The notes beneath the pieces are model-generated. The model worked only from the letters and a program-made list of their open reading frames with translations. It was not told the DNA's origin and did not search any database. A program made the position numbers and the translations under genes. 64,000 bases of DNA, from contig NZ_CP132932.1 of NCBI RefSeq assembly GCF_040358985.1, positions 2,046,001 through 2,110,000 on the forward strand, given 5' to 3'. Within the stretch, counting starts at the first letter, position 1. Each line of letters opens with the position of its first letter. Of the stretch, positions 19,596 to 28,886 are shown piece by piece. Source of the DNA: Tunturibacter empetritectus. Its GTDB lineage: Bacteria > Acidobacteriota > Terriglobia > Terriglobales > Acidobacteriaceae.

Positions 19596-20918
19596 CTACA
19601 TATAGTCAACGCCGTACTTAGTCGGGATCTGGGTGAAGGCGATGCGGGTGGGTGCGGATTCGCGGGCAGGAAGCATGCCGGCGAAGTGCAATTTGGTGTG
19701 TCCGTATTTGAGGTTGAGCTTGTCCATGGTGGACGAGAGGCTAGCGCGGTTGTTGGGGTCCGGGAAGAGCCGCTGTTGCAATTCATCGTCGGGGATGAGG
19801 TTATGCAGGGTGATGGCGAGAAAGAAAGGCTTTTGCTGCTCCGAGCCTTTAGGGCACTGCCGCCAGATGCCCTGCAGGGCTTCGAGGAGAGTAAGGGTGT
19901 CATTGCAGGCCTCGAATCGGGCCTCCATACCCCAGGAGGCGTGCTCAATGCCGCTGGAGTGGCGGCGTGACTTTTCTGCGTGGGCGATCTGCTCTCGCGT
20001 AAGGGCGAAACGGATGTTGAAGCAGAGCGAGGTGGTGTGAAATTTTTCCATACGCAGGCGCATGGCGGCTTTGTGGAGAAGCTTATGGGCGACGGCCCAG
20101 GCTCCGGTGATGGTGCGGAACTGGGGTGCGAGGACGTGGGAGTGACCCAGGGTCTTCTGGACGTCGGAGGCAGGCGGAGCTCCGTCGTCGCCAACATCGA
20201 TGCCGCGGAGCCAGTGGTAGAGGCGGTCGCCCCATACGGAGTCCCAGAGCTTGTGCATGCCGTTGCGGTCGAGAGCGAGAAGCTGCTCCATTGTGGTAAT
20301 GCCTTTTTTGTTGAGGCGGGCTTCGGTGCGGGCGCCTACACCGGGCAACTCACGGAGAGGGAGATGGGCGATGGCGCGGGGCAGCTGCGAGGGCAGGAGG
20401 CCTATGAGTCCGTCGGGCTTCTGCATGTCACTGGCGACCTTGGCGAGGTAACGGTTGGGCGCCATGCCGATGGAGCAGCGAATGGCTTCACCTACGTTCT
20501 TATAGATGGACTGCTTGATCGCGAGGGCGATCTTGCGTGCGTTAGGGGGCTCCTGTTCGCGACCTATAAGCTCGCAGACGGTTTCGTCGATGGAAGGTAT
20601 TGAAGTGACATGGCATGCTTGTTCAACAGCTTCTTTTACCGCGTGGGAGTACTTGGAGTACTCGGTGTGGCTGCCTTCGATGAGAATGATTCCGGGGCAC
20701 AGCTTTTTGGCGTCGCCTACGCGGGTGCCGGTCTTGATGCCGAAGGCTTTGGCCTCGTAGCTGGCGGCGATGCAGCAGGTCGTGTCGGCCATGGTGGGGA
20801 CCACTGCCAGGGGACGGCCGCGGTATTCGGGGTGCAGTTGCTGCTCAACCGACGCGAAGAAGCTGTTCAGGTCGATGTGCAGGAAATGGAAGCGGTCGGG
20901 TTGGGCGGGGGTAGACAC
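19596..20918 (-). CDS. dinB: DNA polymerase IV, Y family
   Basis: 440 residues, slightly longer than Escherichia coli DinB. The first catalytic aspartate is in LHIDLNSFFASVEQ, the second acidic pair in PSIDETVCEL, and the dNTP-binding block is CCIAASYEAKAFGIKTG. The thumb helix-hairpin-helix (LPGVGARTEARLNKKGI) and the little-finger domain follow. It performs error-prone translesion synthesis. No LexA-like palindrome was seen in the 28 bases between it and the VOC gene, with which it may be cotranscribed. Confidence 0.93.
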   Translation of the reverse strand: MSTPAQPDRFHFLHIDLNSFFASVEQQLHPEYRGRPLAVVPTMADTTCCIAASYEAKAFGIKTGTRVGDAKKLCPGIILIEGSHTEYSKYSHAVKEAVEQACHVTSIPSIDETVCELIGREQEPPNARKIALAIKQSIYKNVGEAIRCSIGMAPNRYLAKVASDMQKPDGLIGLLPSQLPRAIAHLPLRELPGVGARTEARLNKKGITTMEQLLALDRNGMHKLWDSVWGDRLYHWLRGIDVGDDGAPPASDVQKTLGHSHVLAPQFRTITGAWAVAHKLLHKAAMRLRMEKFHTTSLCFNIRFALTREQIAHAEKSRRHSSGIEHASWGMEARFEACNDTLTLLEALQGIWRQCPKGSEQQKPFFLAITLHNLIPDDELQQRLFPDPNNRASLSSTMDKLNLKYGHTKLHFAGMLPARESAPTRIAFTQIPTKYGVDYM

Positions 20919-20946
20919 GGCTCGTACTGGAGATTATATTCGCCTT

Positions 20947-21276
20947 TTATTTGCTTTTGGCGTTGTCTTGAATGATGTCGTAGGTGATGCCGAAAGGGTC
21001 GCGAAAGTATAGGGAGTTCTGGCCTTCGCGGAGGATCTCGCAGCCGTTGTCCAGCAGGGATTGCCTTGCGGCGTTGATGTCTTCGACGGTGAAGCTGGGG
21101 ATGGGCGGCTGGGTGTTCAGATCGCGGTTGACGTAGAGGAGGAAGTGGCCGGTGTCGTATTCGAGGTAGCCGTCGGAGCGGGACAGGAGTGTGAATTTCA
21201 TCACGTTGGTATAGAAGTTTTCGGCGGCCGTGATGTCTTCGAGGTGGATGGCGACGCAGTTGTTGGATTTGAACAT
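20947..21276 (-). CDS. VOC (glyoxalase/bleomycin-resistance fold) protein
   Basis: 109 residues in one VOC module: a beta-alpha-beta-beta-beta unit starting CVAIHLEDITAAENFYTNVM and ending SLYFRDPFGITYDIIQ. The putative metal ligands (His in AIHLED, Glu in YLEYDTG) are partly conserved. ATG 21276 is preferred over the GTG nine bases earlier because AAGAGGTG stands just before it. It lies upstream of dinB in the same direction. It may be a small-molecule binding or detoxifying protein; no substrate is suggested. Confidence 0.8.
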   Translation of the reverse strand: MFKSNNCVAIHLEDITAAENFYTNVMKFTLLSRSDGYLEYDTGHFLLYVNRDLNTQPPIPSFTVEDINAARQSLLDNGCEILREGQNSLYFRDPFGITYDIIQDNAKSK

Positions 21277-21394
21277 TTTCGGCACCTCTTGGAGCGTTTG
21301 ATACTGATTGTAGGCGCCTGCTGGAATGTGGAGACTTGGAATGCGATGAAAGTGGCAGGACTGTTGCGGTGGTGCGCTGCTAGAATTCCGTTCT

Positions 21395-23056
21395 ATGGCA
21401 GCAGCCGAGCATCCCGTTCAAGCAGACGTTCCTGTGGAGAAGTCCCTCAATCATCAACGCAAACTGGCAGAGCTTGCCGCTCGCCACGCTATCGCCGAAG
21501 AGGGCGGGGGCGAGGAGCGGCGGGAGCGCGAGCGTAAATCGGGCAAGCTTTCGGCGAGGGAGCGGGTTGAGTTTCTGCTCGATGAGGGCACGTTCGAGGA
21601 GACGGACAAGTTCGTTACGCACCGGGCGACCGACTTTGGCATGGCCGAGCAGCGTGTTCCCGGCGATGGATTTATCACTGGCTACGGGCGGGTGCATGGG
21701 CGAGTAGTGTTCGTGTTTGCGCAGGATTTTACGGTGTTTGGCGGGTCGCTTTCTGAGGCGAATGCGGCGAAGATCGTGAAGATTATGGACATGGCGATGC
21801 GTGTAGGCGCGCCATTGGTGGGACTGAATGACTCGGGTGGGGCGCGCATCCAAGAGGGCGTGGTTTCACTGGCCGGGTATACGGATATCTTTCTGCGAAA
21901 TACGCTGGCGAGCGGAGTTGTGCCGCAGATCTCGGCGATTCTGGGGCCGTGCGCGGGAGGCGCAGTGTACTCTCCGGCAATCACGGACTTTACGGTGATG
22001 ACGGAGAAGACGAGCTATATGTTCGTGACCGGGCCGGATGTGATCAAGACGGTGACGCACGAGGACGTGACTAAGGAGGCGCTGGGCGGCGCGGTGACGC
22101 ATAACGAGATCTCCGGCGTGGCGCACTTTATGGCGCATGACGATCAGGAGTGTCTGGCTACGGTGCGGGAGTTGTTGAGCTTTCTGCCGTCGAACAATCT
22201 CGACGACGCACCAAGAAGGCCGACACAGGATGATCCAGGGCGTGCGGATGCTGCGCTCGACACGATTATTCCTGAGGAGAGCAACCAGCCGTACGACATG
22301 GTGGATGTGATCTCGCGCGTGGTGGACGATGGCTACTTCTTTCAGGTGCAGGAGCACTTTGCGCGAAATATTGTGGTGGGATTTGCGCGTATGGCGGGGC
22401 GGCCAGTGGGAATTGTGGCGAATCAGCCGGCGTTTCTTGCGGGTGTGCTGGATATCAACGCGAGCGTGAAGGGCGCGAGGTTTGTGCGGTTCTGCGATGC
22501 GTTCAATATTCCGCTGATCACCTTTGAGGATGTGCCGGGATTCATGCCGGGGATTCAGCAGGAGCATGGCGGCATCATTCGTCATGGAGCGAAGTTGCTG
22601 TATGCGTTCGCGGAGGCGACGGTTCCGAAGCTTACAGTGATTACGCGCAAGGCCTATGGCGGGGCGTACTGCGTGATGAGCTCCAAACATCTACGAACGG
22701 ATTTAAACCTGGCGTGGCCGACGGCGGAGATCGCGGTGATGGGGCCTGAGGGAGCGGTGAATATCGTTTACAAGCGTGAACTGGATTCAACCGTGCGCCG
22801 GGCTGAGGCGATGTGGCCGCAGGGGAAGGCGTTTACGGAAGAGGAGAAGCTGGCGATTCTGGCTGAGGCTCGCAAGGATAAGGTGGAGGAGTTTCGCGAG
22901 CGGTTTGCTAATCCCTATGTGGCGGCAGAGCGGGGTTACATCGATGCTGTGATCAGGCCTAGTGAGACACGGCGACGGTTGAATTCGGCGCTCGATATGC
23001 TGGCGACCAAGCGGGATAAGAATCCTGCCAAGAAGCATGGCAACATTCCGCTGTGA
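21395..23056 (+). CDS. Acyl-CoA carboxylase carboxyltransferase (beta) subunit
   Basis: 553 residues, full length for PccB/AccD-type biotin-dependent carboxyltransferases. The N-terminal half has [19 protein letters not shown] and the oxyanion segment [13 protein letters not shown]; the C-terminal half has [22 protein letters not shown] and KAYGGAY. These bind acyl-CoA and carboxybiotin. At the position after GGAY, where propionyl-CoA enzymes carry Asp, this protein has Cys426, so the acyl chain preference is uncertain. No biotin carboxylase or biotin carrier gene is in the window. Propionyl-CoA or short-chain acyl-CoA carboxylation is the likely role. Confidence 0.93.
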   Translation: MAAAEHPVQADVPVEKSLNHQRKLAELAARHAIAEEGGGEERRERERKSGKLSARERVEFLLDEGTFEETDKFVTHRATDFGMAEQRVPGDGFITGYGRVHGRVVFVFAQDFTVFGGSLSEANAAKIVKIMDMAMRVGAPLVGLNDSGGARIQEGVVSLAGYTDIFLRNTLASGVVPQISAILGPCAGGAVYSPAITDFTVMTEKTSYMFVTGPDVIKTVTHEDVTKEALGGAVTHNEISGVAHFMAHDDQECLATVRELLSFLPSNNLDDAPRRPTQDDPGRADAALDTIIPEESNQPYDMVDVISRVVDDGYFFQVQEHFARNIVVGFARMAGRPVGIVANQPAFLAGVLDINASVKGARFVRFCDAFNIPLITFEDVPGFMPGIQQEHGGIIRHGAKLLYAFAEATVPKLTVITRKAYGGAYCVMSSKHLRTDLNLAWPTAEIAVMGPEGAVNIVYKRELDSTVRRAEAMWPQGKAFTEEEKLAILAEARKDKVEEFRERFANPYVAAERGYIDAVIRPSETRRRLNSALDMLATKRDKNPAKKHGNIPL

Positions 23057-23060
23057 CAAC

Positions 23061-23615
23061 TTATCTACTTTCAGCGCTGACGAGAACAACGTTGCTGGGA
23101 ACGGCTCGACACTTTTCGGAGCCGGATGGGCGCCAGATGGTGCCGTCGTTGTAGCGGATCTCATTGAGGTCTACCCAGCGGAGCGCGCCTACCCGATTCA
23201 TCCAGACATCTGCATTGCTTAGGGTTTTGTCATCGGCCGAACGCTCCAGCAGAAACGACTTTGAGACGGTGTCGCGTGTGTTTGCCTCGGTGGACCGGAA
23301 GTCTGTGGGAACGATGCGACCCTTCGGAGAGACACCATAGACGGTGACTTCAATGCTCTCGATGGCAGCTATGGGGGGTTGATCGAGGGTGATATGCAGT
23401 CCCAGAACTGGGCCATTCTTGTCAGCGTTATTTGCAGAGAGGACTTGTGCGGTTGACTGTCGGTTTGCTCGGAAGCCGATAGGGCAGTCCGTTCCGCCGG
23501 GAATGCTTCGCAGTATGACTGCAGAGGCGTCGGGCTTGCTGCCGGAGGCAGTGGAAGATTGTGCGAGCGAGGCGGTGGCTGCGAGAAGAAAGAGGGTGGC
23601 CGAGAGACGGTGCAT
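23061..23615 (-). CDS. Secreted protein of unknown function
   Basis: 184 residues with a signal peptide (HRLSATLFLLAATASLAQS). The mature protein has two cysteines in the pattern GTDCPIGFRA and GSEKCRAVPS. The central ITLDQPPIAAIESIEVTVYG segment suggests a beta-sandwich. No family was recognised. It converges with the carboxylase gene, 4 bases apart, and lies downstream of the repeat protein gene at 23708 on the same strand. Confidence 0.7.
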   Translation of the reverse strand: MHRLSATLFLLAATASLAQSSTASGSKPDASAVILRSIPGGTDCPIGFRANRQSTAQVLSANNADKNGPVLGLHITLDQPPIAAIESIEVTVYGVSPKGRIVPTDFRSTEANTRDTVSKSFLLERSADDKTLSNADVWMNRVGALRWVDLNEIRYNDGTIWRPSGSEKCRAVPSNVVLVSAESR

Positions 23616-23707
23616 GGAACCTCCTGCGTTTCAAAAGGTCTACTGTCTAAGACGCTACTACGCGCGGGCAGTGAGTTCAAACCAGACGCGTCTGGGCAGG
23701 AGGAGCG

Positions 23708-25294
23708 CTATTGCGTTGTGCCGGTGAGGAAGATCTGCTCAGAGTGCGCCGCGATGACGCGATAGAGACCGAACTGTCGCGCGTTCTGGCTGCGGAGTTC
23801 AAAGAGCAGGCTGGCGCGATTGCTGGCCTCGGCATCGACGACATCGACGAAGCGCATGAGCGGCGTGCGGTCGAGGTGGGCTGCGTCGGTCACGCTCTGA
23901 ATGGCTGGTTTTAGCTCGCCGAGGCCGTTGTCCTGCGCGACGATAGTGACGTAGTGCAGAGCTGCTCCCGTGCCCGCGGTGTGAGCGGAGTATACGTAGG
24001 TGGCGGCACCGCCATAGCTGAGGGTGTAGGCCTTCAACTCTTCGTCAGACAGGAGGACGGACGGCGAAGCGGTGGCTCGGTGGGTCCGCGTGGTAGTGGT
24101 TGTTTTCTTTACTGTCGGGACGGGGGTTGTTGCGGCAGGTTTGGCACCCGTTGCGTTGTACGCGGCGAGTTGCGCCTGGGCCATGGTCTGCATCTTGGAG
24201 AGAACGGCTGCGTGCTGGGCAGCGTCCTCCCACTCGAGGGTGAAGGCGTGAGGGTCTCGACTGGCCGCATCAGAAACCGCAACCATCTGATGAAGATTTT
24301 GGGGGATGCCGACGAGTTTTGGAAGCTCGGTCTCGGTCATCGCGCTGGTGGGCTTGCCGCGATGGAGGTTGGGCCGGTTGGGGTCGTCGTTGAGCGAGCC
24401 GGTACCGGTGACTGAGTTGGTGTCGTGCGCTCTCTTGGCGTCTTCGGCGGAGTGGCGCTTCAGGGTTGGGCGATCGGGGTCGTCGGATGGAGTTGAGCTG
24501 GCAGTGGTCGATCCGGTGTCCGCGGTGGAGGTGTCGGATGTTCCAGAGGGTTGACGCTTCATGGTCGGTCGGTCGGGATCGTCGGCAGGGGTGTTCGGCG
24601 TGGTGGATGTTGTGGTGGTGCCGTCGGTGCTGTCGGACCGGCGTTTCATGGTGGGGCGATCGGGGTCGTCCGTGGAGGTGGAAGCAGTAGAGGTTGTTGA
24701 AGTGGGGGTACTTGAACTGGAGGCGTCGGTGGTGGCGCTATCGGATCGGCGCTTCATGGTCGGGCGAGTCGGATCGTCGTTCGCTGCAGTTGTGTCGGTG
24801 GCGGTTTTAGCGTCGGCGTGATGGCTGGTGTCGCCTTTGGATCCGGTGAGTACGGGCAAGGTCTTCGAGGGCTTGAGAGCTGCAGCTTTCTTTGGTGCGG
24901 CCAGCGGCTTGACGCTGCCATAGCCGAACCAGCCGTCGTCGTAGGCGAGATCGCCGGTGGCCTCGACGGCCTGCAGATGCCTTGCGTAAGCGAGATCGAG
25001 ATAACCCTTATCGATGCCTGCAGTTTGGAGCTCGTAGACGTTTCCGCTCAGCAAGGCAAAGGGTACGGGGCGGGCGACGTAGATGCCGGCGTCTTCAAGC
25101 TTGCCGTCGATGAAGAGAGAGACGGGAATGAGGCGGCTGGCGGCTGGCTTGGCGAAGTCGCCGGTCCACTCGTAGACGCCCACCGCGCGGACGACCTGTT
25201 CGGGCTTGGCGACCTTGTGCATCTGGGCCCAGGAAGTGGGACCGCAAAGGAGCAAAGCGGCGAAGACGAGGACGCGATGGGGTCTGTATCTCAT
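23708..25294 (-). CDS. Secreted protein with five DDPDRPTMKRR-type repeats
   Basis: 528 residues with a signal peptide (RYRPHRVLVFAALLLCGPTSWAQ). The N-terminal domain, about residues 30-150, contains a conserved GVYEWTGDFAKPAASRLIPV block. A low-complexity Ser/Thr/Asp linker follows, carrying five copies of a charged motif: DDPTRPTMKRR, DDPDRPTMKRR, DDPDRPTMKRQ, DDPDRPTLKRH and DDPNRPNLHRG (encoded between about 24357 and 24780). The C-terminal domain of about 200 residues is rich in Tyr, Ala and Thr. Function unknown; the spaced acidic-proline-basic motif suggests a binding or crosslinking linker in the periplasm. Confidence 0.8.
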   Translation of the reverse strand: MRYRPHRVLVFAALLLCGPTSWAQMHKVAKPEQVVRAVGVYEWTGDFAKPAASRLIPVSLFIDGKLEDAGIYVARPVPFALLSGNVYELQTAGIDKGYLDLAYARHLQAVEATGDLAYDDGWFGYGSVKPLAAPKKAAALKPSKTLPVLTGSKGDTSHHADAKTATDTTAANDDPTRPTMKRRSDSATTDASSSSTPTSTTSTASTSTDDPDRPTMKRRSDSTDGTTTTSTTPNTPADDPDRPTMKRQPSGTSDTSTADTGSTTASSTPSDDPDRPTLKRHSAEDAKRAHDTNSVTGTGSLNDDPNRPNLHRGKPTSAMTETELPKLVGIPQNLHQMVAVSDAASRDPHAFTLEWEDAAQHAAVLSKMQTMAQAQLAAYNATGAKPAATTPVPTVKKTTTTTRTHRATASPSVLLSDEELKAYTLSYGGAATYVYSAHTAGTGAALHYVTIVAQDNGLGELKPAIQSVTDAAHLDRTPLMRFVDVVDAEASNRASLLFELRSQNARQFGLYRVIAAHSEQIFLTGTTQ

Positions 25295-25407
25295 AGGGCT
25301 GTCATCGAGATTAGACGCTATTTGTAGCTCAAAGTCCTGCCCAGTTGCGCGGCTGACTTTTTAGGGTTAAGGCCTGGTTGATGGGGATGTTCGGTACCAT
25401 GCAGGGT

Positions 25408-26235
25408 ATGGATTCTGCGATGTTGCTTGAGGTGAAGGATCTTACGGTCGGCTTTGGGCGGCATGCGGCTGTAAAAGGTATCTCGTTCCAGATCAATGCT
25501 GGCGAGACACTGGGGCTGGTGGGGGAGTCGGGGTCGGGCAAGTCGGCGACTTCGCTGGCGGTGCTGCGGCTGTTGCCGGAGAGCGCGCGAGTGAGTGGGA
25601 CGATTCGATTCGACGGCGAGGAGCTGCTCGTGCTGCCTGAAGAGGCGATGCGGCGAAGGAGGGGGCGCGAGATCGCGATGATCTTTCAGGAGCCGATGAC
25701 GGCGTTGAATCCCGTGATGCCGGTGGGGGCACAGATTGCGGAGGCCGTGGCGGCCCATCATCCGGAGGTGGGACGAAGAGCAGTGAGGGCGCGGGTTTTG
25801 GAAGCGATGGAAGAGGTTGGTCTGCCGGAGGTTGAACTGAGAGCCAAGGACTATCCGCATCAGTTTTCCGGAGGTCAGCGGCAGAGGATTTTGATCGCAA
25901 TGGCGATTGTGAATCGGCCAAGGCTGTTGATCGCTGATGAGCCGACGACGGCGCTGGATGTGACAGTGCAGGCACAGATTTTGGAGCTGTTGAAGGCGCT
26001 TCGGCGGGAGTATGGGTTGGCTATGCTGTTCATCTCGCATGATCTGGCGGTGGTGTCGAAGGTGGCCGACCGGGTGGCGGTGATGCAGCATGGGGTGATT
26101 GTGGAGCAGGCGGAGGCGAGGAGGCTCTTTCTGGAGCCTCAGCATGCTTATACGCGCAGACTGCTGGCTTCTGCTCCGACAATGAAGACGGACCGGACTA
26201 TGCCTCTGGCTTCAGAGCCGCTGGCCTCGGGTTGA
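25408..26235 (+). CDS. Oligopeptide/nickel-type ABC transporter ATP-binding protein (DppD-like), orphan
   Basis: About 275 residues. Walker A is [19 protein letters not shown], the Q-loop [17 protein letters not shown] is the peptide-transporter type, the signature is FSGGQRQRI, Walker [14 protein letters not shown] and switch histidine [10 protein letters not shown]. The C-terminal [15 protein letters not shown] start of the oligopeptide extension is present but cut short compared with DppD (about 330 residues). No permease, binding protein or DppF partner lies next to it. ATG 25408 fits the family N-terminus; ATG 25381 and 25387 are alternatives. Confidence 0.85.
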   Translation: MDSAMLLEVKDLTVGFGRHAAVKGISFQINAGETLGLVGESGSGKSATSLAVLRLLPESARVSGTIRFDGEELLVLPEEAMRRRRGREIAMIFQEPMTALNPVMPVGAQIAEAVAAHHPEVGRRAVRARVLEAMEEVGLPEVELRAKDYPHQFSGGQRQRILIAMAIVNRPRLLIADEPTTALDVTVQAQILELLKALRREYGLAMLFISHDLAVVSKVADRVAVMQHGVIVEQAEARRLFLEPQHAYTRRLLASAPTMKTDRTMPLASEPLASG

Positions 26236-26335
26236 GCGGTGATTGTAGCGCGGGAGCCTAGTGATTTCCCTGAACGAGTGAATGTCTATAGACTTGAGAA
26301 TTGTGTCTTATGTCGTTTAGGGCCCTTTTGACCGT

Positions 26336-27088
26336 ATGCGCGCGCTGGTTATTTCTGACATTCACGGGAACCTCGAAGCATTGAACGCAGTTCTTGCCGC
26401 GGCAGAGCCGTATGACGTGCTTTGGAACCTGGGTGATGTGGTTGGGTATGGGGCAAGTCCGAATGAGGTTGTAGCGCTGATGCGGGCGAACGCGCAGGTG
26501 AATGTGCGGGGAAACCATGACCGGGTGTGTTGTGGGTTGACCTCGGCGGTGGGGTTTAACCCTGTGGCTAGAGCGGCTGCGGAGTGGACTAAGGCTGAAT
26601 TGACTAGAGAAAATCTGGCTTGGCTGAAGGCGATGCCGCAGGGGCCGGTGGTTCCGGAACAGCCGAATGTGACTTGCGTGCATGGGTCGCCACTCAATGA
26701 AGATCAGTACATCTTGAGCAAGCGGGATGCGTGGGCTCCGCTGCAGCAGGCGGCTACGGCGATTACGTTCTTTGGGCATACGCATCTGCAAGGGGGATTC
26801 TCGCAGAAGGAGCATGACTGGCACGAGATCAAGACGCAGTTCAGGACGAGGAACGCGGCGGAGAGCTGGAAGATGTTGATTCCAGAGGAAACGCGGCACC
26901 TGATCAATCCGGGGTCGGTGGGGCAGCCGCGGGATTCGGATTGGCGGGCGGCGTTTGTGGTGTATGACCTGGAGGCGCGGGAGATTATTTATCATCGCGT
27001 GCCGTATGACCTGACGGCGGCTCAGGGGCGGATCCTGATGGCTGGGTTGCCGGAGAGGCTGGCGGCTCGTCTGCGCGAGGGAAGATAA
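26336..27088 (+). CDS. Calcineurin-like metallophosphoesterase
   Basis: 250 residues. The metal ligands of the family appear in order: ISDIHGNLEAL, NLGDVVGYG, RGNHDRV, CVHGSP and FFGHTHLQG. The fold and length fit the YfcE/MJ0936-like group of small phosphodiesterases. The C-terminus has a basic helix (PERLAARLRE). It is a monocistronic gene between the ABC ATPase and a convergent persulfide dioxygenase. The substrate is unknown; members hydrolyse phosphodiesters or nucleotides. Confidence 0.9.
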   Translation: MRALVISDIHGNLEALNAVLAAAEPYDVLWNLGDVVGYGASPNEVVALMRANAQVNVRGNHDRVCCGLTSAVGFNPVARAAAEWTKAELTRENLAWLKAMPQGPVVPEQPNVTCVHGSPLNEDQYILSKRDAWAPLQQAATAITFFGHTHLQGGFSQKEHDWHEIKTQFRTRNAAESWKMLIPEETRHLINPGSVGQPRDSDWRAAFVVYDLEAREIIYHRVPYDLTAAQGRILMAGLPERLAARLREGR

Positions 27089-27404
27089 TTTTTTGGAATG
27101 GTTTTTTTTGGATGGGGTTTTGCGAAAATGTGGGCGCAAAACGTGGTTTTTGGGTGGCGTAAACATGGTGAATTGCGTGGTAAATGTGGTGAATTAACAT
27201 GCACTTTTTGTGGTGACGAAAGATGCGCCAAGTTTTTCAACTTTATTTTTGGATGCGGATGGAGGAGCGAAGTACGGGGACTTTGCCGGATACCGCAGAA
27301 CGCACCGGTCCGCTGCAGTTGAGAGTTGTGGCAGCAATCCACTGCGCTGCTCAGGATGAAACTGTGAGTAGCTTCGGTCGAGACGTGTTTGGGTTTGACG
27401 GCGC
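27089..27404. other. Gene-free segment with GTGGT-rich direct repeats
   Basis: Between two convergent genes. Bases 27095-27230 are G/T-rich and carry several near-repeats of GTGGTGAAT or GTGGTAAAT about 15-20 bases apart (27140-27215). Open frames here have low-complexity translations and are not credible genes. It may be a decayed dispersed repeat. No terminator hairpin is obvious. Confidence 0.45.
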
Positions 27405-28844
27405 TTAAGCAGTTTGCTGGGCAGCCTGGTCCCGGTTCTGTTCCTGAGCTTCGGAGACGACTGGGAGTTTGGCGGCTTCCCAGGCGGCGAGACCACCGGC
27501 TACTTCGATGAGGTTCGTGATGCCGTGCTGGTGCAGGATGCTGGCGGCGATGGAAGAACGATAGCCGCCAGCGCAGTGGACCGCAATGCGGCGGTCGCGG
27601 GGGATCTCGGCAATGCGCTCTTGTAAGTGGCCGAGTGGAATGTTTACGCTGCCGGCGATGTGCCGGGTGGTCCACTCGCGTGGGTTTCTGATGTCGAGCA
27701 CCAGAGGCGGAGTTGTTGTTGCTAGTTCTTCTGCGGCTACCTGGGCGGTGACGCGTTCTGTTGGCCACACCAAGTCTGGCCTGTTTGCGAGCGCTTCCAT
27801 GCCGCCTGAGAGATAGCCTCTGATGTGATCGAAACCGATACGGCCCAGGCGCAAGGCGGCTTCCTGTTCCCGTCCCGGCTCAGCGACGATGACGATGGGT
27901 TTGGCCCGATCGAGAATTGTGCCTGCCCAGGTTGCATATTGGCCGCCTAATCCAATATTGATACTGCCGGGAAGGTGACCCTTGGCATACTCGGCGGCAT
28001 CACGGACGTCTAGGATATGAGCGCCCACGTAACCCATTGAGAGGACCTCATTGAGATCGACGGGATGAAGACCCTCCTGAAGACTCTTATCCAGGGTGGC
28101 GTGCTCGCGAGTATTGAGGATCGCGTCGTAGGTGAAGTATGCCGGAGCGTCGGGCTGGTCGGCGGTGACGATACGAATGAACTCCTCTTTCGACATCGGC
28201 TGGAGGGCGTAGTTGAAGCGTCGTTGATCTCCGAGAGAGGAGACGGTGTCGGAGGAGAGGTTTTTGCCGCAGAGCGATCCCGCACCGTGCGCTGGGTAGA
28301 CGAGGGTTTCGTCGGGGAGCGTCATGAGCTTGTTGTGGAGGGAGTTATAGAGGTGTCCGCCGAGCTGGTTTGCGGTCCAGCCGAGGGAAGCTCGCAGGTC
28401 GGGCCGGCCAACGTCACCGATAAAGAGCGTATCGCCGGTGAGGACTGCATGCGGTTTTGCCGGGTCTTTCTCGAGATCGAAGACCAGGATCGAGATGGAT
28501 TCGATGGTGTGGCCGGGGGTTTCGAGGACCTGCAGGCGCAGTCCGGGAAAGTTCAGCGTGTCGCCGTCCTTGATGCGTACAAAGGGATATTCGGCCTCTG
28601 CGCGAGAGCCGAGATAGATGGTTGCGCCGCAGCTGTCGCGCAGCTCGAGATGGCCAGCGATGAAGTCCGCGTGGAAGTGCGTCAGGAACACGGAGCGGAT
28701 CTGGAGGCCGAGCTTTTCGGCGTCGGTGAGGTATTGCTGGATGTCGCGCTGCGGGTCGACGATGATTGCGGTTGAGCTTGCCTCGTCTCCGATGAGATAG
28801 GAGGCGTGGGCGAGGCAGCCCAGATAGTACTGTTTCAGAATCAT
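27405..28844 (-). CDS. Persulfide dioxygenase-rhodanese fusion (CstB-like)
   Basis: 479 residues in three domains. Residues 1-240 are a metallo-beta-lactamase fold with the metal site THFHADFIAGH and the later ETPGHTIESI and LTGDTLFIGDVGRPDLR motifs, as in ETHE1-type persulfide dioxygenases. About residues 265-355 are a rhodanese-like domain without a catalytic cysteine (VIVAEPGREQ at the active loop). Residues 370-460 are an intact rhodanese with Cys424 in AVHCAGGYRSS. This order, dioxygenase then dead rhodanese then active rhodanese, is that of Staphylococcus CstB, which oxidises persulfides and forms thiosulfate. No CstR/CsoR regulator or sulfide:quinone reductase is nearby. Confidence 0.9.
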   Translation of the reverse strand: MILKQYYLGCLAHASYLIGDEASSTAIIVDPQRDIQQYLTDAEKLGLQIRSVFLTHFHADFIAGHLELRDSCGATIYLGSRAEAEYPFVRIKDGDTLNFPGLRLQVLETPGHTIESISILVFDLEKDPAKPHAVLTGDTLFIGDVGRPDLRASLGWTANQLGGHLYNSLHNKLMTLPDETLVYPAHGAGSLCGKNLSSDTVSSLGDQRRFNYALQPMSKEEFIRIVTADQPDAPAYFTYDAILNTREHATLDKSLQEGLHPVDLNEVLSMGYVGAHILDVRDAAEYAKGHLPGSINIGLGGQYATWAGTILDRAKPIVIVAEPGREQEAALRLGRIGFDHIRGYLSGGMEALANRPDLVWPTERVTAQVAAEELATTTPPLVLDIRNPREWTTRHIAGSVNIPLGHLQERIAEIPRDRRIAVHCAGGYRSSIAASILHQHGITNLIEVAGGLAAWEAAKLPVVSEAQEQNRDQAAQQTA

Positions 28845-28886
28845 ACGATCACCTTCGTGATTACGACGGCAAAACAGATGGTATGA

